From positions 2,418,001 to 2,482,000 of the forward strand of contig CAWAHD010000002.1 of NCBI GenBank assembly GCA_963781785.1: a stretch of DNA of 64,000 nt. The letters are read 5' to 3'. Numbering within the stretch: the first letter of the stretch is position 1; each line of letters starts with the position of its first letter. Source of the stretch: CAWAHD01 sp963781785. GTDB taxonomy: Bacteria > Planctomycetota > Planctomycetia > Isosphaerales > Isosphaeraceae. Positions 17,550 through 26,905 of the stretch are shown piece by piece. Position numbers and translations under genes: made by a program. Below the pieces are notes generated by a model, which was not told the DNA's origin, made no database searches, and saw only the letters and a list, made by a program, of their open reading frames with translations.

Positions 17550-19247
17550 TCATTTCTTCTTCGGCTTTGCCGCCTCGTCGGCATTGATCAGCCCGTCGTG
17601 GTCGCCGTCGAGGCGCTCGAAATCGGCGCGCGGGCCCAGGAATTCGCGCCGGGAGACGTCACCGTCGCCGTTACGATCCATCTTGCGAAACCAGGACGGA
17701 CCCGCCGGCACCGCTCTCGCGGCAGGCGCCGACAGCATCCTGGCGGCGGCGATCGCGGGCATGCCGACTCCGGTGATCTGACCCCTACCGATCGACATCT
17801 CGAAATGGTGAGGTATCTCGTCGGAACGGACGTGTCCGTCGCCGTTGCGGTCCCATGACGAGACGCGAGAAACCGCGTTGCGGATCTCGCGTACGGAGAG
17901 CCGGCGGTCGCGGTTCAAATCCATGATCGCAAAGATCGCACGCCCCTGGTCAGCAACCGACAGCACCATCTGGCTCTGGGCAGCGCGGGTCTGCTGATCG
18001 ACGAACTCGTCGACCTCCTTCATGTAAAGCTTTCCATCGCCGTCTGAATCCATCGTGTCAAACAGAGCTGTGAACGGCCCATGGTCCTTCACCTCGGACT
18101 TCTCGAGATATTTGTTGTTGTCCTTGTCGGCAGCCTGGAACTGGCCGGCATAATAGCCCTTGGCGTTCGCAACCGCCTGCTCGCCGCCATCGGCGTGGAA
18201 TTCCAGGCTGAGCTCGCCGATCGCGATCTCGATGTCGCCCTCGGAGAGTCTCCGAACGTGGACTTCCGGCGGCAAAGGCTTGCCGCCCGCGGCCGATGCC
18301 GCGATCGTCGTGGTGGTCCCCGCGGCTCCTGAAAGCTTGACATTCAGCTCCAGATCGGGACCGACCCGGCTCAGAAACCGCCGCAGCTCCTCGGTGTCGA
18401 GTGCCCCGTCACCGTCGATGTCGGCCGATTCGAACTCCTTGGCGTCGATCGCAAACTCCGCGTTGCTCAGGCGATTGTCGCCAACGGCCTCGCCCTGGCT
18501 GGTTCCCTTGTCGTATTTCTTGAGCAAGAGCCGGACCGGACGAAACGACGGATCATCGGACGAAAGCTCGATCACCGGTGGCACCGCCGAGAACCTGCCC
18601 CGCCGCGTCTGATCTTCATTCATTGCGGCGATCGGGTTGCTGAACGGCTCGAGCTCATTGGGATCAATGAGCTCGTCACTGTCCAGATCGAACCGGTGGA
18701 GAGACGTGACGGCCGCCCCGAGCTCGTCCTTGGTGAGCATGCCGTCTTTTTTCTTGTCGAGCAGGTTGAACAGGGCGTCGTTCCGCTCGACGGCGACACG
18801 GCCGATCTGGACGCGGAACGGTCCCAGGCCAGGCCTGAGGACGTCGGCCAGCTCTTCAAGCGACACCTTGCCGTCCTTCGGGTTCGTGTCGAGGTCGGCT
18901 CGGGGAAGCGCCGCTGCACCGCCGGTCGCGGCGCGCACCATCACCGGCAAATTGCCGCGGTCGGCCTCATCCTTGGACAGGATGCCGTCTTTGTTACGGT
19001 CGAGATACGTATGGATGGCCTTCACCGTGTCGAGCCACGCCGATCGGAATGCTTTGCCCCCTGCATCGAGCCGCAGCCGGATGAAAATGGGCCGGACGTC
19101 GCTCATGAAGACGACGTCCTGAACTGCGTTTCGCTCGACATCGGAAGCGCTGGGTTGCGCATGATGGATGTCGTCGGCGCGGGCCGATGGCGGTGCAACC
19201 GCGAGCACGGCCAAGGCGGTCCCGAGCATGGCAAAACAGGCGTTCAT
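17550..19247 (-). CDS. secreted protein with about eleven EF-hand loops
   Basis: 565 residues. ATG 19247 was chosen over longer openings because AGGAGG lies upstream and a signal peptide follows (MNACFAMLGTALAVLAVAPP, then SARA). The protein is built of EF-hand calcium loops, among them DRNKDGILSKDE, DKKKDGMLTKDE, DIDGDGALDTEE, DSDGDGKLYMKE, DRNGDGHVRSDE, DRNGDGDVSRRE and DGDHDGLINADE. The middle has a beta-rich segment (VHVRRLSEGDIEIAIGE). It is the last gene of the BlaI operon and overlaps the DUF1501 stop as ATGA. Secreted EF-hand proteins often accompany DUF1549/DUF1501 pairs in planctomycetes; the exact role is unknown. Confidence 0.93.
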   Translation of the reverse strand: MNACFAMLGTALAVLAVAPPSARADDIHHAQPSASDVERNAVQDVVFMSDVRPIFIRLRLDAGGKAFRSAWLDTVKAIHTYLDRNKDGILSKDEADRGNLPVMVRAATGGAAALPRADLDTNPKDGKVSLEELADVLRPGLGPFRVQIGRVAVERNDALFNLLDKKKDGMLTKDELGAAVTSLHRFDLDSDELIDPNELEPFSNPIAAMNEDQTRRGRFSAVPPVIELSSDDPSFRPVRLLLKKYDKGTSQGEAVGDNRLSNAEFAIDAKEFESADIDGDGALDTEELRRFLSRVGPDLELNVKLSGAAGTTTTIAASAAGGKPLPPEVHVRRLSEGDIEIAIGELSLEFHADGGEQAVANAKGYYAGQFQAADKDNNKYLEKSEVKDHGPFTALFDTMDSDGDGKLYMKEVDEFVDQQTRAAQSQMVLSVADQGRAIFAIMDLNRDRRLSVREIRNAVSRVSSWDRNGDGHVRSDEIPHHFEMSIGRGQITGVGMPAIAAARMLSAPAARAVPAGPSWFRKMDRNGDGDVSRREFLGPRADFERLDGDHDGLINADEAAKPKKK

Positions 19248-20605
19248 GCCAAAGCCTCCTGGATCGGTTTGGCCTTGGGGTCGACGAGCCGGATCGGACG
19301 TCCCAGGCCGGACTCGTTCTGCGTCATGGGGTCGACGCCCAGCCCCTTGCAGACGGTGGCCAGCAAGTCGGGGACGGCCACCGGCCGCTCTTTCGCCTCC
19401 ATCCCATCGGAACTCGAGCTGCCGATCACCTGGCCGCCTTTCAAACCACCGCCGGCCATCACGGTCGTCCATGCCGCGGGGAAGTGGTCGCGACCCGCCT
19501 GCGCATTGATTTTGGGAGTGCGGCCGAATTCACCCATCCAGACGATCAGAGTCGAGTCCAGCCGTCCCAGCCTGCGGAGATCGTCCATGAGCGCTGCCCA
19601 CGCCGGGTCGAGCACCGAGCTCAACTGCTTGACCGCCTCGAAGTTTTGCTGGTGTGTGTCCCAGCCGATCGCACCGGCGCCCTGCGCCGAGGAAAGCGTA
19701 ACCTCCACGAACGGCACGCCCCGCTCGACCAGCCGCCGAGCCAGCAGGCACCCCTGGCCGAACGCCGTCCGGCCGTAGGCGTCGCGCACCTTGGCGGGCT
19801 CTTCCTCCAGCTCGAAAGCCTTGGCCGCCGCCGACCGCATCAACCGGACGGCGCGCAAGTAAGCATCGTGGTGGCTCACGGGGCCGATGCCGGGATGACT
19901 GGACAGGAATTCCTTGCGCAAGGAATCCAGCAACTCGAGCCGGTTGTCGGCCCGGTGGTTGTCCACACCCGGCGGCAGGCTCAGGTCGTCCACTTTGAAC
20001 GACAGGTTGCGCGCGTCGGTTCCCCCCTGGGGGTCGAGGACGGCGCGCTCGCCAACGACAAGCGGTGCATATTGCGGCCCGAGGAAGCCCGGTCCGAACG
20101 AGCCTGGATTGAACGCACGGACCGGCGCAATACTGACGAAATTCGGCAGCTCGGCGTCGTCTCGACCCAGCTCCTTGGAGACCAAGGACCCGAACGACGG
20201 GTAACGAATCGGACCAGTTTGCTGATAGCCCGTCCGCAGGTTGAAGGTCGCGCGGCCGTGATCGCCTTCCTTCGTGCTCATCGAACGAACGATGACAATG
20301 TCCTTCATCTGCTTGGCGAGCTTGGGAAGGTGCTCGCTGATCATGATGCCGGGCACGGCCGTCTCGATGGCCTTGAACTCGCCCCCGTTGGGGTGGCCGG
20401 GCTTGGGATCAAACGTATCGGTCTGGCTGGGACCGCCGGTCATCCAGAGCAAAATGCACGACTTGCGCCGCCGAGGGTCCGAGCCCGCATCGGCCGCCAG
20501 TGCCTCGAGCCAGCCGGAGGCCGAGTAGCCAACCACGCCGGCCGCGGCCAGCCGCCACATCTGACGGCGCGAAAGTTCGCAGGTGAATCTATTGGTACGG
20601 TTCAT
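19244..20605 (-). CDS. DUF1501 protein (sulfatase-like, Tat-exported)
   Basis: 453 residues, standard for DUF1501. The N-terminus SRRQMWRLAAAGVVGYSASG is a Tat-type signal. Family marks are CILLWMTGGPSQTDTFDPKP near residue 50, HLPKLAKQMKDIVIVRSM, and DSTLIVWMGEFGRTPKIN near the C-terminus. DUF1501 proteins belong to the alkaline phosphatase/sulfatase superfamily and pair with DUF1549/DUF1553 cytochrome-like proteins encoded next door; substrates are unknown but polysaccharide breakdown is commonly proposed. The preceding gene ends 71 bases upstream. Confidence 0.97.
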   Translation of the reverse strand: MNRTNRFTCELSRRQMWRLAAAGVVGYSASGWLEALAADAGSDPRRRKSCILLWMTGGPSQTDTFDPKPGHPNGGEFKAIETAVPGIMISEHLPKLAKQMKDIVIVRSMSTKEGDHGRATFNLRTGYQQTGPIRYPSFGSLVSKELGRDDAELPNFVSIAPVRAFNPGSFGPGFLGPQYAPLVVGERAVLDPQGGTDARNLSFKVDDLSLPPGVDNHRADNRLELLDSLRKEFLSSHPGIGPVSHHDAYLRAVRLMRSAAAKAFELEEEPAKVRDAYGRTAFGQGCLLARRLVERGVPFVEVTLSSAQGAGAIGWDTHQQNFEAVKQLSSVLDPAWAALMDDLRRLGRLDSTLIVWMGEFGRTPKINAQAGRDHFPAAWTTVMAGGGLKGGQVIGSSSSDGMEAKERPVAVPDLLATVCKGLGVDPMTQNESGLGRPIRLVDPKAKPIQEALA

Positions 20606-20676
20606 CGTTTTTCCTCGAAAGGGAACGGCCAGGGCGGGTCGCGCCGCCCCGGCGGGGAGGATCGAGTCAGTCGATG

Positions 20677-22326
20677 TCAGTGGTTAAACCGGAACTCGGG
20701 GCTGTTGAGGAGCGCCCAGAAGACGTCTGCAAGCGCCTTGGCGCGATCGTCAGGGGTCGTGCCGCGGTCAACGTAAGCCGCGAGCCGCTCTAGCTCGCCG
20801 GGCTGCGGGCGGCGGGTGAGCACCGCCAGGAAGATCGTCTCGATTCTCCCCGCCGTGTCGAGGTACGGAGCCTCGGCCACCGCGGCCAGCGTCACGCTGC
20901 CTTCCGGGCTCGTCACACTGGCCATGAGCGGACCATTCATGAGCGCCAGCGCCTGAAGGATCGATGTCTCTCCTTCGGTTGGCTTCTCATTGCGGTTGCT
21001 GAAAAGCTCCACGAATCGGTCCTTGGCGGATCCTTCGTAGTTGAAATAGCCCGGGGATCCGTCACGAAAGCCCGTCGCCTGCGCCAGCGTCTCGAAGAGC
21101 TGTCCCGATGAAAGGGTGCGGACCGGCATCGCGGCGAACAGGTTCGCCGGCGCCAGTTCCGAGCGTCCCACGGCACTCGTGAGCGCATAAGCCTTCGTGG
21201 CCGTGATCGCGCGGATCAGGAACTTCAGCTCGTAGTCGTGCGTGCGGAACTCACGGGCCAAGAGGTCCAAGAGCTCGGGATGGGACGGCGGGTTATCCGG
21301 TCGAAGGTCATCAACGGGCTCAACGATGCCCGTGCCGAAGAATCGGGCCCACACGCGATTGACCGCCGCGCGGGCGAAATACGGATTGTCCGGCTTCGTG
21401 ACCCAGTCGGCAAGGAGCTCGCGCCCGGAGGTACGGCGCCCACCCCACTGCGGCTTGGTGGAATCGAGAAACGCAGCCTTGACGATCTTCTTGGTCTCGG
21501 GGATCGCGACTTCCCGGCGGTCGGCAATTTCGCGGATCGGCCCGTAAGCGTCGTCTTTCCCCTGCTTCGAGACCCCCGCGAAGAAGGCCGCCAGACCCCA
21601 GAACTCCTCGCGCTTCCAGTGGTCGAAGGGATGGTTATGGCACTGGGCGCACTCAAGGCGGATTCCCAGAAAAGTCCGGGCGGTGCCGGCCGCGAGGTTC
21701 TCGGGCTTGGCACCCTTGGCGACGTAATAGGCCAAGGGCGATGGCGCGGCGCGGGGATCATGCGCGTTGCCGCCCCGGCGCCCCAGAGCACCCAGGCGGA
21801 CCGTGAGCACCTCGCGAACAATCTGGTCGTAGCCGGCTTCCTCATCCACCTTCTTGCGGAGCCACGCCTCGAAGGTCGGTGTCAGGCCGCGAAGCTGGCC
21901 GTCGCTGTCGGCCTCGGGCAAGAGGAGCATGCGGTACGACTCGGTGGCGTGCGACAGATAAGCTGGGCTGTCGAGCAGAGACTCAACAAGCTGCGTGCGC
22001 TTATCCGGGCTCGGATCGTCGAGAAAATCGCGGGCCTCGGCGGCCGTCGGAATCTTCCCCACCAGGTCGAGATAAACGCGGCGCAGGTACTCGGCATCGT
22101 CGGCGGGCCTGGCAGGTTGCACCTTCGTCTCGGCCCACCTGGCCGCCAGCAGGCGGTCGATCTCCGCTGCGAGCGCTCGCGCAGCGCTCGCCCTGGCGCC
22201 ACCGGGGACGTCCGGCGTGCGCGGCGCCTCGCCCGTCTTGACATCATCCGCCCCGGCCGCGAACGCACACATCGCTCCCAGCACGAGGCACACCGTCCCG
22301 ATCCAGAACCATCGGTCGTGCTTCAT
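20677..22326 (-). CDS. DUF1549/DUF1553 secreted protein
   Basis: 549 residues with a signal peptide (FWIGTVCLVLGAMCAFAAG). The DUF1549 half shows YLRRVYLDLVGKIPTAAEA near residue 80 and a single haem-like motif in RLECAQCHNHPFDHW. The DUF1553 half shows NPYFARAAVNRVWARFFG, then HPELLDLLAREF and the end ALLNSPEFRFNH. These proteins always accompany DUF1501 in planctomycetes and are thought to form a periplasmic enzyme pair. It begins 24 bases after the M56-WD40 stop on the same strand, so it is under the BlaI promoter (inference). Confidence 0.97.
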   Translation of the reverse strand: MKHDRWFWIGTVCLVLGAMCAFAAGADDVKTGEAPRTPDVPGGARASAARALAAEIDRLLAARWAETKVQPARPADDAEYLRRVYLDLVGKIPTAAEARDFLDDPSPDKRTQLVESLLDSPAYLSHATESYRMLLLPEADSDGQLRGLTPTFEAWLRKKVDEEAGYDQIVREVLTVRLGALGRRGGNAHDPRAAPSPLAYYVAKGAKPENLAAGTARTFLGIRLECAQCHNHPFDHWKREEFWGLAAFFAGVSKQGKDDAYGPIREIADRREVAIPETKKIVKAAFLDSTKPQWGGRRTSGRELLADWVTKPDNPYFARAAVNRVWARFFGTGIVEPVDDLRPDNPPSHPELLDLLAREFRTHDYELKFLIRAITATKAYALTSAVGRSELAPANLFAAMPVRTLSSGQLFETLAQATGFRDGSPGYFNYEGSAKDRFVELFSNRNEKPTEGETSILQALALMNGPLMASVTSPEGSVTLAAVAEAPYLDTAGRIETIFLAVLTRRPQPGELERLAAYVDRGTTPDDRAKALADVFWALLNSPEFRFNH

Positions 22327-22350
22327 CTCGAACTCCCGTGGGCTTTCCCG

Positions 22351-25300
22351 TTAACGCGTTGCCGACAGAGACAGGGACGACTCGTGAGCGGGCACGTCCC
22401 ACAATTTGATCGATCGGTCGTCGCCGCCGGTGGCCAGGCCCGTGCCGTCCGGCGCGAAAGCGATTCCCCGCACCAGGCCGGTGTGGCCGACGAATCGAAG
22501 CAGCTCCAGGCCGGTGGCGACGTCGCGCAGCGAGACCAGGCCGTCTTGCCGGCCGGACCAGGCCAGCTTCCGGCTGTCCGGCGAGAACGCCAGTGCCTGG
22601 ACGCAGTTGCCCAGGCCGCCGATAGTGAGCCGCGCCCGTGCGTTTGTCACATCCCACAGCCGGATCGTCTCGTCCAGACCTCCACTGGCGAGGCTCCGGC
22701 CGTCGGCAGAGAAGCCAACTGCCAGCACGGCCCCCGCGTGGCGATCGAGCGTCGCGACCACCTTTTGCGTGGCGACGTCCCAGAGCTTCAGCTCACTCGG
22801 TGAGCCGGGCCGGTTGTTGGGGGCGCCTCCGCCGGTCGCCAGGAACGCGCCGTCGGGCGAGAAGGCGACGGTGTAGACAGGCCAGCGCAGGTCGCTGAGC
22901 CGAGACGCCTCCCGGCCGCTCTCGACATCCCAGAGCGTGACGATATTCCCCTCGCCGGCCGAGGCCAGCAGCCGTCCGTCGGGCGAGAACGCCAGCTCGG
23001 TGAGCCCGCTCAGCCCCGACAGCTCATGGCGGTACGCGCCGGTCGCGACGTCCCAGATCCGGATCGTCCCGTCACAGCTTCCCGAGGCAAGAGTCGTCCC
23101 GTCGGGCGAGAAGACGACGGCGACCACGCCCCGCTCATGCCCGTCGAGAGTCGCCTTCAGCGTCCTCGTGGCCAGGTCCCAGAGCGTGACTGTGCCGCCC
23201 GAGTCGAGCGGACCTTCGGCGGCCGCCAAGGTCTTGCCGTCCGGGGAGTACGCCACACATCGGACCGGAGTGAGTTCCCGCTTGAGGGTCGCTCGCGCCG
23301 TTTGCCGGCGAGTGGCCAGGCTCCAGAGCTTCACGGTCCGGTCCCTGGCGGCCGTGGCGATTGACCGGCCGTCAGCCGAGAACACAACCTGATCGACCCG
23401 GTCGTGATGGCCCTTGAGCAGGCCAAGCTGCCGGCCGCTCAAGGCATCCCAGAGAACCACGTCCCCTCCCTCATGCGCCGACGCGAGAATGCGACCATCC
23501 GGGGAGAATGCAACCGACTGACATGCGCTGTACGTCAAAGATCGGCGCAGCGAGCGGCTCGCGGCGTCCCAGAGCTGGACGACCCCATCGGCGCCGGCCG
23601 TGGCAATTGTCGCGCCGTCAGGCGAGAACGCGACCGACAGGGCACCGCGGTGTGCCTCGAGTTTCCCGAGGATGCGACGGGTTCCGACATCCCAGAGCGT
23701 CACCGCGCCCCCGCGGGACGAATCGCGATCATCGCCGGTCGCGGCGGCGAGCGTCCTCCCGTCTGGGGAGAACTGCACGCACATAATGGCACGTTCGAGC
23801 GCCGGGAATGAGCCCAGCCGATGGCGGGCGATTGCGTCCCAGAGGTGCACGACCCCGTTCTGGTCGCCCGAGGCGATCAGGTGGGAATCGGCCGAAAAGG
23901 CAACCGACTGCACGTTGCCGGCATGCCCCTCCAGGGTGGCGAGTTGTTCGTCGGAGACCGCGTCGTAGAGTACGATTTTTCCGGCCGGCCCACCCGTGGC
24001 GTAGCACGTGCCGTCGGGGGCGGCGGCCAGCGCCATCACTTGCTCTTTGCCGGTACGCGGCAAGGCCGAGCCAGCCCGGACATCCCAGCGGACGAGGCCC
24101 GCCAGGCCGGCTGCGCGAAGCGACAGGCTGTCGGGCGCGAAGGCCAGACCACAGGGCTCACCGGGATACGGGAAGCACGCAGCAGGCGAGAAGATCGGGG
24201 CGGCGGGCTCCCAGAGGCGCACCGAGCCGTCGAAGCCCCCCGTGGCCATCTGCCGAGCATCCGGCGCGAACGCCACGGCAGAGACGCCGTCCAGATGCCC
24301 CGCGAGCGACGCGCGCTCCCGACCGGTCGCCGTCTCCCACAGCTTGACGCTGGCATCGAGGCTGCCGGTGGCGAGGATTCCACCGCGCGGCGAGAACGCC
24401 AGACACGTCACCATGTCGATGTGCCCCGCCAAGGCTACGCGCAGCCGGCCCCAGGTTGAGTCCCACAGCCGCACCTCACCGTCCTCGCCACCCGTCGCAA
24501 GAGTCGCTCCATCGGGCGCGAACGAAAGGGCACGAACCATCCCCTTGTGCCCTTCCAGGCGAGCTCGAATCGTGCGAGTGCGCACATCCCACACCAGTAC
24601 GAGCTGGTCTGCACCCCCGGAGGCGAGCAGGCTCTCATCACCGTCGGGAGCGAACGCGACCGCGCGCACGGAGGCCGTGTGTCCGGCCAGAATCGCCTTC
24701 TCGCGGCCGGTGGCGACGTCCCAGAGCCGGACCGTCTTGTCGTGACCGCCCGAGGCCAGAGTCGCACCATCGGGCGCGAATGCCACCGAAAACACCCAGT
24801 TGGCGTGCCCATAGAGAGTCGCCTTGAGCCGGCGCGTGGCCACGTCCCAGAGCTTCACAGTCCGGTCATAGCTCCCGGTGGCCAGTGTTCGCCCGTCGGG
24901 AGAGAAGGCCAGGCACGAAACGGTATCGCCGTGCCCTTCGAGCCGGCCGACCACTTTGCCCGAGGCCAGGTCTCGCAGCAGGATCACGGCGTCGTCCCCG
25001 GCCGAAGCCAGTAGCGAGCCATCCGGTGAATAGGCAACAGCGAGCACCACGGCGCGGCGATTCGAAGACTTCGTCCCGGCTTTTTCCCGGTTCCCCTCGT
25101 CTTCCGCCTGATGGTGCCAGACCACGCCCGGGCGATAGCTCGCCGGCTCGTCCGGGCCGATCTTCGGCGTTTGCAGTGAAAAGTTAGCGCTTCGACTTGC
25201 CCGGATGCCCTTCTGCGGACCGGCGGAGGCTTTCCCCGGCGCGCCGTAAGGCAGCACGAAGAGGGCCAGCGCGAGGCCGAAGAGGCCGAGCGCCGCCGGC

Positions 25301-26427
25301 CGCGATAGCCGCGCATGGACCGTGCGGTGAACATCGAGTATGCGCATCAAGCGACGGCGGATCAGCATCCGCCCTTCGAAGAGACCCAGGGCCGGCGCGG
25401 CGACCGGGCCGCACCCCGCGGACCGCTCGATGATCGCCAGGAACCCTTCACCGCAGTCGTTCCGCGACGTCTTGCATGCGGCCAGTGCCGCGTCGTCACA
25501 GGCGTATTCCCGCAGCTCGTCAATGATCCAGTTGGCCAGATGAACGGCGGGATTGAAGAAGAACACCGACTGCACAACCCGCTGGAAGATGACGACCCAG
25601 AGATCGCCGCGGCGGACGTGGGCCAGTTCGTGCAGGAGAACCCAGGTCAACTGGTTGGGCGTCAGGCTCTCATTCAGGTCGGGCGGGATGATGACGGACG
25701 GCCGCAACAGGCCGCCAACGGCCGGCGAGTCGAGCCGGGCGTCGACCGCCCACCGAACGCCCGTGCGCAGGCCGACCGCGCGGCCGAGCGATTCGAGATC
25801 GATCGGCAGCCGCCCCAGGGGAAGCGGCACCGCCTGACGGATGAGCCGCCGCGTCCGCACCATCGCGCGAATGAACCGTGCCAGGAGGAGGGCGACGCAG
25901 CCGGCCCAGACCAGCATCAGAGCCGCCTGGATCGAAAGCGCAACGCGCGCCGGCGCCCGCGCCACCGCGGGGCGCGGCGCCGGCAAACTGGCCGTGACGC
26001 CGGTCCCGACTGGGTCGTGCGACATCGTCTGCACAGCCGTCGCGACCGGCTGGGGAGCGGAAACCTCCGACAGGGTCGCACCGACATCGCCCGTCGCCGG
26101 CAGAGACCAGGAGACAACCGGCGCCGCCGCGACCGGGGCCGCCGCCGGAGGCGCTTGGTCCGGCTGCGCCCATGCCGACATCCGCTCGGTCGCCTGACGC
26201 GCCCATGCCAGCGGCTGCCACCCTGACCCCGTCAGGGAAACCGGGACAATCAACTTGAGCAGCACCAGACAGAACAGGCCGTGTGCGAGCTGGGCCGACA
26301 TCCGCCGCCGCAGGGGCAGCCACACCACCAGGATCAGCCCCAGGAGCGCCGTGGTCTCGAACAAGGTGCGAGCCATGAGCCCGAACCACGCTGTGCCCCA
26401 GTTGTTCAGCAGCTCCACGGGGATCAT
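22351..26427 (-). CDS. M56 (BlaR1-type) peptidase fused to 21 WD40 repeats
   Basis: 1358 residues. The first 400 are a BlaR1/MecR1-type membrane metallopeptidase: segments at LFETTALLGLILVVWLPL and AHGLFCLVLLKLIVPV, later ALMLVWAGCVALLLARF, then the zinc motif LLHELAHVRRGD near residue 265 and a last segment LGLFGLALALFVLPYG. Instead of a penicillin-binding sensor the rest is WD40 repeats; 21 units such as VAFSPDGRTLATGSYD, then KLWD, can be counted, which would make three seven-bladed propellers. The start overlaps the BlaI stop. In the BlaR1 paradigm the peptidase destroys the BlaI repressor on sensing; here the WD40 part is the probable sensor or docking surface (inference). Confidence 0.95.
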   Translation of the reverse strand: MIPVELLNNWGTAWFGLMARTLFETTALLGLILVVWLPLRRRMSAQLAHGLFCLVLLKLIVPVSLTGSGWQPLAWARQATERMSAWAQPDQAPPAAAPVAAAPVVSWSLPATGDVGATLSEVSAPQPVATAVQTMSHDPVGTGVTASLPAPRPAVARAPARVALSIQAALMLVWAGCVALLLARFIRAMVRTRRLIRQAVPLPLGRLPIDLESLGRAVGLRTGVRWAVDARLDSPAVGGLLRPSVIIPPDLNESLTPNQLTWVLLHELAHVRRGDLWVVIFQRVVQSVFFFNPAVHLANWIIDELREYACDDAALAACKTSRNDCGEGFLAIIERSAGCGPVAAPALGLFEGRMLIRRRLMRILDVHRTVHARLSRPAALGLFGLALALFVLPYGAPGKASAGPQKGIRASRSANFSLQTPKIGPDEPASYRPGVVWHHQAEDEGNREKAGTKSSNRRAVVLAVAYSPDGSLLASAGDDAVILLRDLASGKVVGRLEGHGDTVSCLAFSPDGRTLATGSYDRTVKLWDVATRRLKATLYGHANWVFSVAFAPDGATLASGGHDKTVRLWDVATGREKAILAGHTASVRAVAFAPDGDESLLASGGADQLVLVWDVRTRTIRARLEGHKGMVRALSFAPDGATLATGGEDGEVRLWDSTWGRLRVALAGHIDMVTCLAFSPRGGILATGSLDASVKLWETATGRERASLAGHLDGVSAVAFAPDARQMATGGFDGSVRLWEPAAPIFSPAACFPYPGEPCGLAFAPDSLSLRAAGLAGLVRWDVRAGSALPRTGKEQVMALAAAPDGTCYATGGPAGKIVLYDAVSDEQLATLEGHAGNVQSVAFSADSHLIASGDQNGVVHLWDAIARHRLGSFPALERAIMCVQFSPDGRTLAAATGDDRDSSRGGAVTLWDVGTRRILGKLEAHRGALSVAFSPDGATIATAGADGVVQLWDAASRSLRRSLTYSACQSVAFSPDGRILASAHEGGDVVLWDALSGRQLGLLKGHHDRVDQVVFSADGRSIATAARDRTVKLWSLATRRQTARATLKRELTPVRCVAYSPDGKTLAAAEGPLDSGGTVTLWDLATRTLKATLDGHERGVVAVVFSPDGTTLASGSCDGTIRIWDVATGAYRHELSGLSGLTELAFSPDGRLLASAGEGNIVTLWDVESGREASRLSDLRWPVYTVAFSPDGAFLATGGGAPNNRPGSPSELKLWDVATQKVVATLDRHAGAVLAVGFSADGRSLASGGLDETIRLWDVTNARARLTIGGLGNCVQALAFSPDSRKLAWSGRQDGLVSLRDVATGLELLRFVGHTGLVRGIAFAPDGTGLATGGDDRSIKLWDVPAHESSLSLSATR

Positions 26428-26834
26428 GGCGTCGCCTCGCTCCCTTCTTCGGCCGCAACCTGATGCTCGACGAGAATCGCGCGGAGCTGGTCCAGGTCTT
26501 CCGGGGTCAGCCGGCTCTTCTTGACCATGTACGCCAGAAGCTTGCCGTCCATACCTTCCAATGTGTTTTCCAGCAGCGTGTCGGCCGCGCCGGCAAGCGA
26601 CTGCCAGGCAGGCCGCGCCGGACGGTACAGGAAGCTTGATCCCACCGGGGTCGCCGTGAGGTGCTTCTTTTCAACCAGCCGGCGCAGCAGCGTTTTCGTC
26701 GTGGTCGGCGCCCAGCCGTGTGCTTCGCGGGCTTCCTCGTACACTTCTCGCGCCGAGCAGCTCTTGCGTCGCCAGACGATCTTCATCACCTTCCACTCGG
26801 CCACCGTCAACGTGTCGGGTGTGTCGCGAGACAT
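26424..26834 (-). CDS. BlaI/MecI-family transcriptional repressor
   Basis: 136 residues, normal for the family. The winged helix is clear: LTVAEWKVMKIVWRR, then SAREVYEE, then WAPTTTKTLLRRLVEKKHL, where the second and third helices contact DNA. The C-terminal dimerisation helices follow. It overlaps the M56-WD40 gene by four bases and heads the operon. It should repress its own promoter at 26877-26905 through the dyad at 26863-26874 and be cleaved when the M56 protein is activated (family knowledge). Confidence 0.97.
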   Translation of the reverse strand: MSRDTPDTLTVAEWKVMKIVWRRKSCSAREVYEEAREAHGWAPTTTKTLLRRLVEKKHLTATPVGSSFLYRPARPAWQSLAGAADTLLENTLEGMDGKLLAYMVKKSRLTPEDLDQLRAILVEHQVAAEEGSEATP

Positions 26835-26862
26835 CAGTGTCTTCCCTAAAGGTTACGGATCA

Positions 26863-26874
26863 AGTCGCACGACT
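26863..26874 (-). promoter_or_regulatory. candidate BlaI operator dyad
   Basis: Perfect 5-base arms AGTCG and CGACT separated by two bases, between the candidate -10 and the BlaI start. Its position at the likely transcription start fits an autorepressor site. Sequence differs from the classic TACA-TGTA Bla box, so the assignment rests on position and symmetry. Confidence 0.55.
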
Positions 26875-26876
26875 AC

Positions 26877-26905
26877 AAATATCACCAGCGTGGCCAGTTT
26901 GTCAA
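26877..26905 (-). promoter_or_regulatory. sigma70-type promoter of the BlaI operon
   Basis: On the minus strand TTGACA (26905-26900) is followed after 17 bases by ATATTT (26882-26877), about 45 bases before the BlaI start. The -35 is a perfect consensus; the -10 is weak, as expected if repressed. The 3' end of the upstream reading frame runs into this promoter. Confidence 0.55.

Noticed and set aside
19187..20776. 529-codon open frame on the plus strand
   Set aside because: Antisense of the DUF1501 gene, which has full family motifs and a Tat signal.
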